Source: Stictocephala bisonia
Lineage: Eukaryota; Arthropoda; Insecta; Hemiptera; Membracidae
Assembly: GCA_035578905.1 (NCBI GenBank)
Contig: JAQJVL010000084.1
Location: 2,511,015-2,575,014, forward strand
Direction: 5' to 3'
Length of the DNA: 64,000 nucleotides
The notes under the pieces: generated by a model
What the model was told of the DNA's origin: nothing
What the model saw: the letters and a program-made list of their open reading frames with translations, nothing else
Databases searched by the model: none
Shown: positions 50,622 through 63,294 of the stretch, in pieces
Layout: each line of letters opens with the position of its first letter
Numbering within the stretch: the stretch's first letter is position 1
Position numbers and translations under genes: made by a program

Positions 50622-50801
50622 TAGGTGCAGATGTTGATGTTGGGAAGTGGATGATATAGACACTGTGTAGCTGAGATAACAGTCCATACAGACTACCCTA
50701 GTTCCACTCCCCCAGGATATACGAGTATATGAGAACATTATGTGAAATATATTTATGTATGGTATCATTTTTAACAACTTTACTGCGGATTATAATTTAA
50801 A
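50622..50801 (+). repeat. Dispersed ~175-bp repeat, copy 2
   Basis: Second copy of the 47995-48166 repeat, same orientation and about 2.6 kb away. It keeps GAGATAACAGTCCATACAGA and CCCCCAGGATATACGAGTAT. Confidence 0.85.
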
Positions 50802-51464
50802 GTAAATTTTTTTAATTTTATTTTTTTTATAATTGTACTTATTGAAACAATTTTAATTTACAAAAAATACAACCTAACAATTATTAGCTTACGTTCATAT
50901 GAGCGATAGACAGAGAATATGTAGAGAAACTGGTTTTAAAAGGCTTTATATTACGTTGTTGAGACAGTTTTGTGAATATGAAATATTACTCTTGCTTAAA
51001 TTTGTAGTTAATATTTTGTAATGACAATATAATCATTTACGAAAGAATTTATTTATTTATTGGATTACCTTGGCATTTCTATATAAATAATTACTATACT
51101 CAATTTCAAAGTTTTAAATTTGTTCAGCAATTAAATATTATTTAACACGTAAAAAAATGATTACATTTGAAATATGTCACACCTAGATGAGGAATTAGTT
51201 TGATTTTCTTATTTTAACTAACTTGTTACGATTAGTTTATAGTTCAAATATGTTTTTTAAATATTCTAGTTGTGCTGCCTACTTACCACATTCAGGTGAC
51301 GTCAGGGTTCCTTGGAATGTAAATAGCTGTTTTACAATCTCGTTTAATTTTCATTATTATTATTCATTATTCATCATTCATCTCTAATACGCCAATCGTA
51401 GAGATATGGGCGAGTATGGGGGGTGAATGAGCGTGATGAACGAGTATAGTCATTATTACTATCT
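50802..51464. other. AT-rich intergenic DNA
   Basis: No gene is supported. ATTATTCATT-type simple sequence occurs at 51350-51385. Confidence 0.55.
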
Positions 51465-51745
51465 GAGTTCGACTTAGCTCAGAAAAGACTATTTATTAAT
51501 AGCCCAATAGCCAGGGGCCACTATGGGCCCTACAGCCTTATGTGGAATCCGAATCACGTAGTGTTGGTCTGATGTTCAGCTAACTTACAAGTATGACACT
51601 CAGGTCTCTCCCTACACACAACATCTGAACATTGACTACCATTCAACATGGACACACCAGATTTCTCTAGTAGTGTCCACGTTGATGGCAACCATTTCCA
51701 CGTTTAAACTACGGTATCCTGGTAACCTTGTTTTGTAAACTACGG
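51465..51745 (-). mobile_element. SINE-like dispersed repeat copy
   Basis: On the minus strand it carries GTGTGTCCATGTTGAATGGT, GTTGTGTGTAGGGAGAGACC, an A-box-like TTAGCTGAACATCAGACC, a B-box-like GATTCGGATTCC and the tail TGGCTATTGGGCTATTAATA then AATAGTCTTTTCTGAG. It aligns with 21418-21740 and 53575-53815. The two boxes about 30 bp apart support RNA polymerase III ancestry, though the 5' part is not an obvious tRNA. Confidence 0.65.
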
Positions 51746-52979
51746 TATCCCCACCCCCACCAGAACCAAATAATAATATTCATCAATTAAGTAAGATTGT
51801 GGCACATCTAACTTTTACTAAAATCAATATAAAACGGAAATTAAAGGTTTTAGATATATTTTGTGTCTCTTAAAATTTAAGATATTCTTTAAGCATTCTC
51901 AACAGTAGTACGGAAAATGTCTTATAAAATTACAACTTAAAACCTTACACTACCTCTCAAGTAATTACACTATAATTGTTTAGGGAATAGTTTACATATA
52001 ATGATATATCGTTTGCATTAACCTACATCATGATGGTCATGTAAAGATTACTCGTAATTGCTTCTACTTAAAGATATATATTCAAATACAAACGTGTAGT
52101 TATGGAGACAGTTTGTATTGTAGGCTTTCCATATTTTTCTTCGAAAACTCAAAAGATATTACTGAACATAAAACTCGTTAATTTGGCAACTGTCATATCT
52201 TATAGAAATGCGAAAATGAGGTATATGAGCCCTTGGAGAAGAATTAATTAATCGCTGTAATATTGCTCCCCCACTGGAATTTACTATAGCACCACCTATG
52301 AAATAACACACCTTCAGGGACATGTCCCTAATATCACACTGATGGCCATATTTACTTTATTTACCTACTGTTTGGAGAGTTTATTATTTTACATTAACTT
52401 ACATTAACGAAATGTATATTCCAAATATCACAGTTATAATGAGAAATGATTTACTTGTTTTAGTCAATTTAATGTTTGCTATAGTTAAGGTTCAGAATTA
52501 GTTCTACATATATTGGTAAATGTCATGCTCATAGTAGTAAAATACAGTAAAGAAGTAAATTATATGAATAATATCATTGATTTAGAAACAATAAGACTAC
52601 CCACTCATATTAATCTCTTGTAGTCACTTTTACAGTTCTGTGAAATAAGTTATTGTTCGCCTTCATAGGTAGCGCCAGTTGTCTCCCCGCATCTATCTCT
52701 CTGCATCCCTTCCACTGTCTCTATCTAGCACAGAGAGACTACTAGATTAGCTGAATAAATAACGAATCCATCACCCAGTTGATCAGATTTGTTTACCGAT
52801 TTCTGACGTAAAGAAGTATGAGAATGTTTTTACTATTTAACTTAAGCATCTATAATGTTTTTCGATTGAAAGGTAACCAGTCCATTGAGTTATTCACCAC
52901 ACCCGACACACATGGAACATGTATCGGGTATACTTCATCGTCTGCCTTCGGATAATTTATTGCCGCTGTCGTAACGTGA
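51746..52979. other. AT-rich intergenic DNA, GC-richer towards its right end
   Basis: No gene up to about 52660. From 52660 to 53060 base composition rises (for example CTCCCCGCATCTATCTCTCT), which could be untranslated leader or promoter sequence for the candidate exon that follows. No TATA box or other promoter element was firmly identified. Confidence 0.5.
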
Positions 52980-53049
52980 ATGCCATTGAAAGCAGAGAAT
53001 GGCAGCCGTTGTTCTTGGAAGGAACCACACTACACAGCCAACTGCAACG
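52980..53049 (+). CDS. Candidate first coding exon ending at a splice donor (weak)
   Basis: The sequence ACG|GTGAGT at 53047-53055 is a consensus 5' splice site, preceded by a GC-richer stretch. Two ATGs could open the exon. That at 52980 gives MPLKAENGSRCSWKEPHYTA and three more residues before the donor (phase 1); unspliced, this frame runs 54 codons to 53144. That at 52999, in better context (GCAGAGAATGG), gives a 17-residue start MAAVVLGRNHTTQPTAT ending exactly at the donor (phase 0). No domain can be claimed from so little sequence and no matching acceptor or downstream exon was recognised. It may equally be a non-coding or repeat-derived patch. Confidence 0.22.
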
Positions 53050-53574
53050 GTGAGTCCGTCTTGGGAAGGATACGTGTACAGTTTTATCTCTATCACACAC
53101 TAACCATTCGGTGTTTAGTGTATATCAAACAGTATATCAAATAAACACTGTTTTTATAGTAATCGCATATTTTAACAACTAATTTCAGATAAGATTTGAT
53201 AGTATTCACACTTTATTTCTTATAAGTAGCATTGTAATGGTTCAATTTAATAAATTCTAATTTAATTTGCATGCGTGTAACTACCTCAGATGCCCTAAAA
53301 AATAATAATGCTTCATAATGCTAAACGTCTATAAACATTTAAACGTAACTTGTCAACTTAACTGAAATGTTAAATGTTATACTTAATATGGCCAAGAGAG
53401 CTTTAAGTTGCATTGTCTTGGCAAATTCACCTCTTCAGCTACCGGTCCTGCGTGATATTAAATAATTCAGATATGAGACGCCTACACAACCTTAAAATAT
53501 GTACTTTAAGGTGTATATGAATGATTACAAGAGTGTAGTATAAGTGGATACGGCCTCATACAACCTGAGTAGTA

Positions 53575-53815
53575 CAGTTACTAACTAAGTTTGACTTTTC
53601 CTTAAGAAGAGCTATTTATTAAACTGAGGAACCTACAACAGCTTTTACGTGGAATTCAAACCAACTAGTATTGATCTGATTTTCAGCTAATTCTCTTCCG
53701 TACACAACAGCCAAACTCCAGCTACCAACCAACATGAACACCCCAGCCTTCTTTAGTAGTGTTCACGTCAACGATACATATTGAGTGGAAGCCATGTATG
53801 TATTAAGAGGACCGA
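53575..53815 (-). mobile_element. SINE-like dispersed repeat copy
   Basis: On the minus strand it has GGTGTTCATGTTGGTTGGTA, GGCTGTTGTGTACGGAAGAG, TTAGCTGAAAATCAGATC (A-box-like), GGTTTGAATTCC (B-box-like) and a tail with AATAAATAGCTCTTCTTAAG. It aligns with 51465-51745, in which the A/B box region is slightly longer upstream. The best B box of the family in this window. Confidence 0.68.
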
Positions 53816-54294
53816 GATGTCAACCTGTCACCTGAAATAACCGAAACACTTTGTTCCCAAGAAGCTGAGTTACATCACTGAACCACGAATGCCGACTAAC
53901 ATGGAATAATGTAGACTAAAGTGTAAATTTATAATTATATTCCCCCAATTGGCTGACTCAAGGGATGGGGGAAATAACCATTGATTATCGTCAGGAGTCA
54001 ATACCTAAGAAGTTCAATAACATAAATGCCCCACACCTTCCCACTACACAGGATCCCCTAAAGCAGAACGGACACTTAAATTTTGAAACCTACTTCTACG
54101 TGCTGTTTTCCTGTTGAACAGATCGAATTCCTTGCCCAATACTAGCTGGGCTATACAGTAGAACAATTTTTATGGATGAAATAAGTCTCTTGTTATCGAT
54201 CTGCCATTATGTGTAGGCGGGATGAACATCCCTTGAATAGAATGGACACTATTAAATCTCCCAAACCGTTGTGGGCAGATATAACTACTGGAAA
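53816..54294. other. Mixed sequence, possibly repeat-derived
   Basis: Less AT-rich than most of the window (for example around 53940-54240), without an open frame or recognised repeat. It might belong to an unidentified element adjoining the LINE remnant. Confidence 0.4.
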
Positions 54295-55400
54295 TATTTA
54301 TTTTTATTTATTATTATTACTGTTTTAACAAAATAAATATATATGACCATAAATTTGTCGGCCTCAAGAGATGGTCATGCCATCTGTGAATGGATATGGC
54401 ATTTAGATATTAAATATAACACTAAATAATGAAACATAATTATTTATAATATAGCATATGGGATATTCATCTCGGGAGTGTTGCAGTGAGAGGGTCCAAT
54501 GTTAGTATATAATTTAAAAGTGCGTTTCTAGCAGTAATATTTCTTCCTGTCAATGTTTTCGATGTGGATGGTACATAATTGTAAATGTTATAAACACTAT
54601 ACTGGCTGCTTTTTTGATTGACAGTTTTTTTCTTACGGAAGGTAGTTGAAGTGATTTATTTCTTCTTTTTGAAGTGGTGGCTAACATTTTGATTTTGAAC
54701 TGTTCGTAATTGTGTTTAATGCATCTAGTATATATGTGTGTAGAATCCCAAATGGGTTAAAGTTTTCACTTTGTAGTTTACCTGACAAATATTTATCGAT
54801 TTAATTACTTGATTAATCGTTTTGCTATATTCTCCACACCAACAAATTATTCCATAAGCTACTATGCTTTGTACGAAGGGCAACATATATAGAATGTAGT
54901 GTCTGTAGGTTTAAATGTTTTATTTTGTAAAACATGTAATGATAGTATTTGATTTTTTTAACTATTGTTTCAATATGTATGTTCTACTTCAAATTACCAC
55001 CAAAAGTGACTCCAAGATATTTATAATATTTAACTCTTTTTATTTCTTTACCTCCAAATAATTTAGTCCTGTATTAAGATAACTATTAACATAGCATCCT
55101 ATTGTGATTCAAACAGTTTTATCAATATTTATAGTTATTTTATTGTTTATGAACCATTTTCTAGTATCTTCCAATTTTTCATTCATACTTCCTTCAGATA
55201 GGTCATTATTTTTTTCAATATTTAGTACAAGAGTGTCATCGGCATAAGATTTCAGTATCATATATATTAGCAAAAATATAATTTATAAATATCATACAAA
55301 ATATTGGATCTAGGACTGATCCTTGAAGTACTCACATTCGAACTGTTTTATAAATGGCGATTGATACTAGATCAGTCACGTGATTGCTGGGAGTCTGTCC
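54295..55400 (-). pseudogene. Strongly decayed LINE: reverse transcriptase to 3' end
   Basis: Minus-strand translation in shifting frames gives LQGSVLDPIF (about 55330-55290, the block before the catalytic site). It then gives YADDTLVLNIEK (YADD at 55246-55235), WFINNKITINIDKT, KYYKYLGVTFGGNL and MLPFVQSIVAYGIICW (about 54890-54845). A basic region VRKKLSIKKAA near 54620 precedes the 3' UTR. The order matches the reverse transcriptase palm, thumb and C-terminus of a non-LTR retrotransposon different from the one at 17378-20123. Stops and frameshifts are numerous and no frame exceeds 60 codons. The 3' end is near the TTTATTATTATT-like tract at 54300-54325. Confidence 0.82.
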
Positions 55401-58400
55401 AAATAATGGATTATGCCCACTGCACTCTTTTACAGAAGAATCATCTAGCGTAAGTAGAATCAGAGAGGCATGTTTAAATGGCTTGATTAATTGGATTTAG
55501 TTTTTGTCCAATTGGATTAACCGATTTTATATTAAAATTGGTAAATGATTATTGATAATAAACCAAACACTATTAATAATAGTTTAAAAATAAGTGAGTT
55601 TTTGTCAAACAAAATTTTAACAACATTGAAGAATTCAGATCCGACCGGTAAATTGTTTGCTAACCAGAGTATAGTTTAGAATATTTTTAAGTCTCCAGCT
55701 TGTCGCAACCATTCATATTCAATACCAACCCTACTCAAGTGGATATTACATGGTGCAAACTGTTAAACTAACCTTTACCTCATTTAAGTATTAATGATCC
55801 ATAAAAAGGGCTTGATAAGTAGCTTGTTAATATTTTTGCTAGAATACAGTTAAATCAAAATAAAAATTCCTGTTGGTTTTAAAATATAGCCATATGCTAT
55901 TTACAAGAAGTAGTGTTTATTTACCTTAAACTACTTTAAGTTCACCTTATTACATAACCATTGAGGTTTACAAAAATTAAACTGTGTACGGGATTTATAT
56001 GAGATATAAAAAACTGTCTTTCACGCTGTACCAAAGCCTCGTTGTTCCTCGTTGTTAGATCGTGTTACTTGGCTTTACTTCGATTTGTGAACAGAATGCA
56101 GAAATATATTCAAGTTAAGGTTTGGACTTCTGTAATAAATTTGATGGAAGAGGGGGGCAAGATCATTATTGCTTTGGTTATGATCGTTATATAGGAAGCG
56201 ATCTTCGATAAATGGAAACGTGAAAGCTAAAAATCCCACCACAAATACAATTATAAAAACAGTAATTTAAATTATTGGCAACAAACAAAAGAAAGTTCGT
56301 ACTTATCCACAAAAACGTTGAAAATCCTGTCAGTTTTTGAAATATTAGTGGTGTATTGTAGATATTGCATGATTAAGATCATTCCATTCCTCTAAATTTC
56401 AACCAAGATTTCCAAAGATTCAAACGTGTCTCTTAATTACATTGTTAAAATGATATTGAAGGTGTGCATTGCCTTACTACAAGTGAATTTATTTAGCCTA
56501 TAATTTAATTAATAATTAAATTAGGAATCATCCCTGAACTATCTTATATGTCATTACTTAATATCATGACCAAACATAATTCTTGTTATACAATTTTAGT
56601 ATAACTATTTTATCCTATTTCATTTTCTATCTTCAAATTTTTTTTGTTTTAAATTAAGGACTATATTTATTTATTTCACTTGTTTTCCATACTTACATTC
56701 CTTGGAAAGTTAAGTATTATATCTTAAATTAGATTTTCAAAGAATCTACATTTTCCTCCTCTTTAGACATATTTAACCCATTTTAATCATACCATTAATC
56801 ATTTGACATAATAAAGACTCCAAAACATAAAAATTTACTATAAAAAACCTAGTAAAAACTATAAGGCTTACCTTCAAGTTGTATAGTAATTTTAACTAAA
56901 AAACGTATTCACTACTGTATATGAATTCGAATTATTTGTATATTTATGGAACAAATTAAATTTGTGATGTAATAAAGTAAATGCAATATGTAAATTATTT
57001 TTACTAATGATACGATATACGATCAAAATGTATAATTAATTAGTGCACTATGAATATGAAAATGAGTTAAGAACTCTATTTAAAATGGTACTGATATAAA
57101 TGTATCGCAATGAACGGTTTACAAATATACCCCCAGACAATACATGTTAACTTAGTCTGATTGAATAATTCAACTAAATCAATAATCACGGATAAAACTG
57201 TTGTTTAAATACAATATGGAGTTATCCCATTTTGTCATGAAAAACCCCGTATCACAAGAGTGTGTTAGTACGTCAGAGAATGTATGGGATTGTTTTGACG
57301 TATGGCACTTATCAGATAATTGAAAACTGAAGCTTCTCTGTGTCCTCCATCACGAACAGAAATTTAGGGCATGATAATTCGTGTTTGTTATCGTAGCGTA
57401 ATGTTTCTTTGTTCAGGTACGATTGACGATTGCCTTCCAGCACAACGAGTACCTTAGATTACATTTGATAAGTATCTGACACATACTTATTAATAGTATT
57501 CATTAGTAGTTTTTATCAATATTTAAAATTACTTTAAATATGATAAAGTAATATTGTTTTCAAAAATGTTCACTATTCCATTCTTCAATAAACAAATCCA
57601 ACTTAAATATTTTTTTATTTATTTAATTGTATTTTTTGGTCTTGCTGTTTTACCTTTAAAAACTATATAATTAAATATAAAAGTGAAATTAAAAAAATGT
57701 ACTTGCCCATTTATAATGTGTATACTACAGATTGAACGGTCAATACGATTAGATACAAAGTACAAAATATAAATTACGTGTGTGCGAAGACTTAATTTAA
57801 GAACAGAAACTAACTCTCATAGTTATAAGAGATTTCATTTACCAGTAATGAGAGAAGTTGAGTTTTAGTATTTTCGGGTTGAAATGAGGTCTGCACTACG
57901 TGTACTTATTTGGTAAAACTCAATATTTGTTAACTGTACTAAGACTGTTCATGATAAAGGTAATAACCAAGTAATAATTGTTTAGCTACCTAAAGATCTT
58001 AAAGTAATATCAATAAATGGTTCTTTTTTTACAGTAACCTATAGATAAATATAATGCTTTGGAGATAGCTAAAGAGTTTTACTTTATTAAATATTTTTAT
58101 AGGTTTTATTATTATTAGTTTATATTTTATTGTTTTATTTTTTTATTTTTTTTACATAAAGGAAAATTTATTTGCTAGTAGTAGTAAAAGTAACTAAAAC
58201 GTTTACCTAAGAATAAAGTAGCTATTTTTAGCTTTCTATAGTAAACAGGTTACAAAATAAAAAAAAAAAAAATACTATCAATAAAAAAATGTATAAACAC
58301 TTTAACAGTAGGGTCGGTAGAGTCTCTTTTATTATTGTAAGTGTAATAGGAGAAACCACAGGAACTAATATAAAATTATTTTCAAGATGGTATTTACAAT

Positions 58401-60132
58401 ATTGATATTGATTATTGTAATATGTTTAAAATTTAATCTGTATAAAGTAAAGGGAATCTCAAACTCGTCCTAAGACAGGGCATGGCATAAATAAATAAAA
58501 TTCCATTTCAAAGTGGTCACGACATTTAAAGAAAAAAATACCTTTAAAATGTGCGATTACAGTTTAGACCAGTTTTAGGTCAAATTACTTTAACGAAAAA
58601 AAAATTATCGTTAAAGTAATTTGACGATAGATGCTTTCAGACTCACACTACGTGACTTGGCCACTGCTGTCTGACCCAACACTTTCTCCATCAATCACTT
58701 ATCTCTGACCGATTGTGCGTAGCTTAATTCTTGAGTATCCGTTAGTACCAACTTTGTTACAAGAATGCAATTTTATTTTAGAGTTTCCAAATGCGTCTTA
58801 TTGATTATTTGTTTTATATTCTGGCAGAAATATGAGTCATTTTCGTTGCAGAATTACAATTGTTATACTGTATTGTATATAAAAGTTAAGTATGTGGGTG
58901 ATGGCTGTGAAAGGAACGCGATAAAAAAATATTGCTTGGCTTTTAACAGTAACGTTTATCTTCTTGTAATATTGTACTTATTATTATTAATAAAGCATAG
59001 TTATGTTTGGCTAATACATGAATTATGATTGTTGTAGATAGCCCAAATAATTCAAAATAAAGAAAGAGACCAAATTGAAAGTTGATGTCATTTTATGGTG
59101 TTGAGAATAAGATTAGTAAATTGTACTTGTTAACGTTGTTAATATTCTCTAATTTCACGGAGATAACATCAAAATAATAATAATAATAATTATTATTATA
59201 ATAATTACTACTCACTTTTGAGATAGTTAATGGTTTATATTTGCAACTGTTCAACAAAATACTCATATTTGCAATTTCCTAGCTTTCTTGACACGAAGTC
59301 CCTCTCGATGGAGTTTTGTTCAGTCAACAGTCACACACAGATTTTTACGACTTTAGTTTGTACCAAAATAAAATTAAAGGTACCGTACAGTAATTAATTA
59401 ATTACTTGCTACAAATATAAATTAGATTCCTGAATCAGTGTATTAGGCTTAATATAAGTGTATGGTTTAGTACTATCAAAAGAGTTTGTACTAAAATATC
59501 CACAAACATTAGTTAATAAATTGTCACAAATTTGCTGATTTGTCTATTTTAAAATCAATATAAACAAAATTAAAACATAGTAACAATGTTATTGAATTAG
59601 GACTGACGTAATCAGTAAATATTCTGAGGACAAAATAAAACGAACTTTAAGAGTCGGAATCAATTGGAATGACATTCCCGAGTGGCAGGATATGTAATTG
59701 GAAGTTTTGTCACGACTGACATGTTTATGTGACAATAACATTCCAGGTGTGTAGATAATTATTCTCAAAGGCTATATGGATCATATAAAAAATTGTATAC
59801 ATTACCCACGCTAATAGTGTCTGCAACATAATTAGTTACTGATTTGTAATGCAATATGACTAACAAATTGTAATAACGGAGATGTTTTCATTCATATCGG
59901 TTAAATTGTTCAATATGTGTTATTCATAATAAATAATTTTGGACTTGATAATTTGAAGGATTATATTGTGATATTTTATTATTTTCAATCACATCCATGA
60001 AGAGGACGTAAAACAGTCACACATTTTACTTTTCTCAACTTAATACATGGATTTAAGTCAGGCGAGAAAACAGCAACGTCACAAGAGAGTATATGTATAG
60101 TATATGACAATAATTATAGGATTAGTATGCAT
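55401..60132. other. AT-rich intergenic DNA
   Basis: A long stretch with no supported gene. A perfect hairpin at 58579-58625 is listed separately, and a (TAA)n/(TTA)n palindromic run occurs at about 59170-59205. The 87-residue frame at 58765-59028 has no recognised domain; its hydrophobic residues are probably compositional. Confidence 0.55.
58579..58625. repeat. Perfect 18-bp hairpin with 11-nt A-rich loop
   Basis: GTCAAATTACTTTAACGA (58579-58596) is exactly complementary to 58608-58625. It stands at the left edge of a GC-richer patch (58620-58740). It is not followed by a T run as a bacterial terminator would be, and the context is eukaryotic; origin unknown. Confidence 0.8.
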
Positions 60133-60364
60133 GGCTATTATTTTTTGTGTTCTATATGAACACATACCGAATAAAAACCACAAATCTAAAATTGCAGACC
60201 ACCTCATAGACACTGGCCATGAAATAACAAATATAGGAAAGAACTTAGAAATATAGAAAAATGAACGATATTGAGCGATTGGAAATTTACAAATCTATGA
60301 AGCAAAACACATCCTTCATATTAAATGTACAATCCTTTGTATTTTCAGAGGAAGTCTATTTTCC
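60133..60364 (+). pseudogene. Penelope-like retroelement remnant (GIY-YIG endonuclease C-terminus)
   Basis: One frame reads YEHIPNKNHKSKIADHLIDT followed by GHEITNIGKNLEI and a stop near 60254. After a one-base shift, the frame at 60261 continues NDIERLEIYKSMKQNTSFIL. Known: Penelope-like elements end in a GIY-YIG endonuclease whose C-terminal part has the pattern K(S/F)xxAxHLxxTGH...LEI...LExLEIYK...N. The match in order and spacing is good. Only this terminal piece is present; reverse transcriptase was not found upstream. The frame from 60261 runs on to 60467, but its end (KSKKKNSNQNN...) is simple AT-rich sequence and probably 3' non-coding. Confidence 0.7.
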
Positions 60365-60564
60365 ACGCCAAACTCATCATGGAAAATCGAAAAAGAAGAA
60401 CTCCAACCAAAATAATCCAAATCAAACCGGCAAACCAACAACAAATACAAACGTCAATTCAGTTTAAATTTCAACAGTGAAGAAGTAGTCTAGGATAGAT
60501 TTGGTAATGTTTTAGATTATGAAATTTATTGTTAAGTTAGTGTATAAGCTGTGTTTTTATTTCC

Positions 60565-60602
60565 ACCTCAAGATGAAGTGAACACATTGAAACCGGTCGT
60601 GA
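60565..60602 (+). other. Stem-like motif in the 3' region of the Penelope-like remnant
   Basis: CCTCAAGATGAAGTGAACAC followed by ATTGAAACCGGTCG. The arrangement GATGAAGTG...TTGAAAC resembles conserved 3' motifs of retroelements and loosely the CUGANGA/GAAA boxes of hammerheads. Both boxes deviate here, so ribozyme activity is not suggested. It lies about 200 bp downstream of the coding remnant. Confidence 0.35.
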
Positions 60603-61854
60603 AAAACAGAAAAAGTATTGGTGGTGGAACAAATAAAGAGATATCTTCTTCTACCTTATATCTGTATTCCTTCCTATCTTACAACATCCATTCTCACCTC
60701 AGCCACATTTACATTGTATCTAGTCCTCTTATATCTTCTTTATCTAATGTCTATGCCTACAGTTTACAGAAAAACACACTTGAGATGCAATATTTCATTC
60801 ATCATATCATTTTTCAAGTCATACAGACTTTGTTTCTCTAACGAAATAATGCATTATGCTATTTAGATTGCTTTGGTATTTTGAAAAGCACAGAACCAAT
60901 ATGACAGAAGCAACTAAATATGATCTACTTAAAACTTACGTATATGCCACATAGGAATATTTAGCATAAGCTGTTTATTATTGTTTCTCAACATTTATAT
61001 GTATATTACATTTGAGAAAATTATCAAAATTGACTCTTGTTCAAATTAAATCAAGGCCTTACTTCCAAGAGTGAAAAATGAAATACGATTTGGTAGATGA
61101 TCCAAAAACATGTTTGAATATAATAATATAAAAAGACTTATCTTACCCCTAGCTTCCGATATAAAGATATGGAACCACTACAGAAAATGACAATGAGGCC
61201 AAATGTTTTTTTTTTATTATCTCTATTTATGGAAGGTGTCTGGGGGATAATATATCACATTAAGTTACAATTGATGTGGAGGGGGAAAGAGACAGGACAT
61301 TCTGTACTAGCAAAAACCAATTAAATAAACCTACATTAGGGAAATCAGGATTAATTTTCTTTTTTCATCCCTGAAAGCTTGTTTTCTTGTGCGTTTTACT
61401 ATTTTTTTATTAATTTCAACAACTGTACTATGAACTGTGTTGCATGGTATCGGAAGTCGGTCGGAGGGTGATATAAAATAGAACTGAAACAACTGGTTCT
61501 TTAATCTATTCTTTATTGGAAAATACACCTGATGTTGGTGCTTCTCTCGATGAATTAAAATACCCATGGGTCTGCAACTCATGTAACATTGTATGTAAAA
61601 TAACAAAATATTTCAATCATAAAAAACGAGATGACAATAGATTTTTCATAACGGAGAGACGTTAGTACTATAAAGTCTGATTAAACACAATAAAAAACAA
61701 AAAATTTATTTGCTACAGTACATTTTATAAAGTTAACGAAATAAAAGTTTGAAAAAGACATTAAAATTAACAAAATATTGTAATACTTCCATATAATATA
61801 GAATGATGATAACAAATATTATATCACTAAGGAATGTTGATTTATAAAATAAAA
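60603..61854. other. AT-rich intergenic DNA
   Basis: No gene is supported. Overlapping frames at 60551-60866 and the 91-residue minus-strand frame at 61331-61606 show no recognised domain. Confidence 0.5.
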
Positions 61855-63144
61855 CGAGCATACGTGATGATCCTCCCACCTACTCATACGCATGCACAAG
61901 GGATGGCCTTCTAAGCCAGCCATATACTAGCAGATGACCCTCCAACCCACCTAAACAAGTACAGAGGTTATAACCCTCCCACCCACTCATACACATACAC
62001 AGGATATGGCCCTCTATGCCATCCATATACTAGCAGATGACCCTCCCACCCACTCATACACATACACAGGAGATGGCCCTCTAAGCCAGCCATATACTAG
62101 CAGATGACCCTCCCACCCACTCATACACATACACAGGAGATGGCCCTCTAAGCAAGCCATATACTAGCAGATGACCCTCCAACCCATCTAAACAAGTTCA
62201 GAGGTTATAACCCTCCCACCCACTCATACACATACACAGGATATGGCCCTCTATGCCATCCATATACTAGCAGAGGTGATGACCCTCCAACCCACCTAAA
62301 CAAGTTCAGTGGTAATAACCCTCCCACCCACTCATACACATACACAGGTGATGGCCCTCTAAGCCAGCCATATACTAGCAGATGACCCTCCAACCCACCT
62401 AAACAAGTTCAGTGGTAATAACCCTCCCACCCACTCCTACACATACACAGGAGATGGCCTTCTAAGCCATCCATATACTAGCAGAGGTGATGACCCTCCA
62501 ACCCACCTTAACACGTTCAGTGTTGATAACCCTCCCACCCACTCATACACATAAACAGGAGATGGCCTTCTAAGCCATCCATATACTAGCAGAGGTGATG
62601 ACCCTCCCACCTACTCATACGCATGCAAAAGGGATGGCCTTCTAAGCCAGACATATACTAGCAGATGACCCTCCAACCCACCTAAACAAGTTCAGTGGTA
62701 ATAACCCTCCCACCCACTCCTACACATACACAGGAGATGGCCTTCTAAGCCATCCATATACTAGCAGAGGTGATGACCCTCCAACCCACCTAAACAAGTT
62801 CAGAGGTTATAACCCTCCCACCCACTCATACACATACACAGGAGTTGGCCTTCTATGCCATCCATATACTAGCAGAGGTGATGACCCTCCAACCCACCTA
62901 AACAAGTACAGAGGTTATAACCCTCCCACCCACTCATACACATACACAGGATATGGCCCTCTATGCCATCCATATACTAGCAGAGGTGATGACCCTCCAA
63001 CCCACCTAAACACGTTCAGTGGTAATAACCCTCCCACCCACTCCTAAACATACACAGGTGATGGCCCTCTAAGCCAGCCATATACTAGCAGATGACCCTC
63101 CAACCCACCTAAACAAGTTCAGTGGTAATAACCCTCCCACCCAC
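61855..63144 (-). repeat. Large C-rich minisatellite, ~13 composite units of about 65 or 103-108 bp
   Basis: Each long unit joins three diverged ~36-bp subunits. These read CCCTCCAACCCACCTAAACA (then AGTTCAGTGGTAATA), CCCTCCCACCCACTCATACA (then CATACACAGGAGATGG) and CCCTCTAAGCCAGCCATATA (then CTAGCAGAGGTGATGA). Short units lack the first subunit. The second subunit is the reverse complement of the G-rich unit at 49636 in outline, so this array belongs to the same family, in opposite orientation. Frames of 62-82 residues on the minus strand are repeat products. The array resumes at 63717 after a LINE insertion. Confidence 0.93.
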
Positions 63145-63294
63145 AATTACCACCCACTTTACAATAGATCTTTTACTGTCACTGCCTGCAGACTGTGGAA
63201 TAAACTTGATCCTTCAACTCGAAATATTGATAGTCGAGCTCGGTTTGTTGCGGCACTAAGGGAGTGGTTGTCGGCGGATTCATGGGGGTTGTAG
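63145..63294 (+). pseudogene. LINE ORF2 C-terminal 49 codons
   Basis: This open frame ends at TAG (63292-63294) and contains RSFTVTACRLWNKLDPSTRN then IDSRARFVAALREWL. The pattern (S/R)FxVxAxRLWNxLPxxIRN...F...L(K/R)xxL is the standard C-terminus of many Jockey/CR1-like ORF2 proteins, following a YNRRSF-type block. No frameshift occurs in the retained part. The fragment has no start codon or catalytic domain and is non-functional. Confidence 0.82.

Noticed and set aside
61331..61606. 91-residue minus-strand frame as a possible gene
   Set aside because: No motif, and composition (K, I, L, N rich) fits chance frames of AT-rich DNA.
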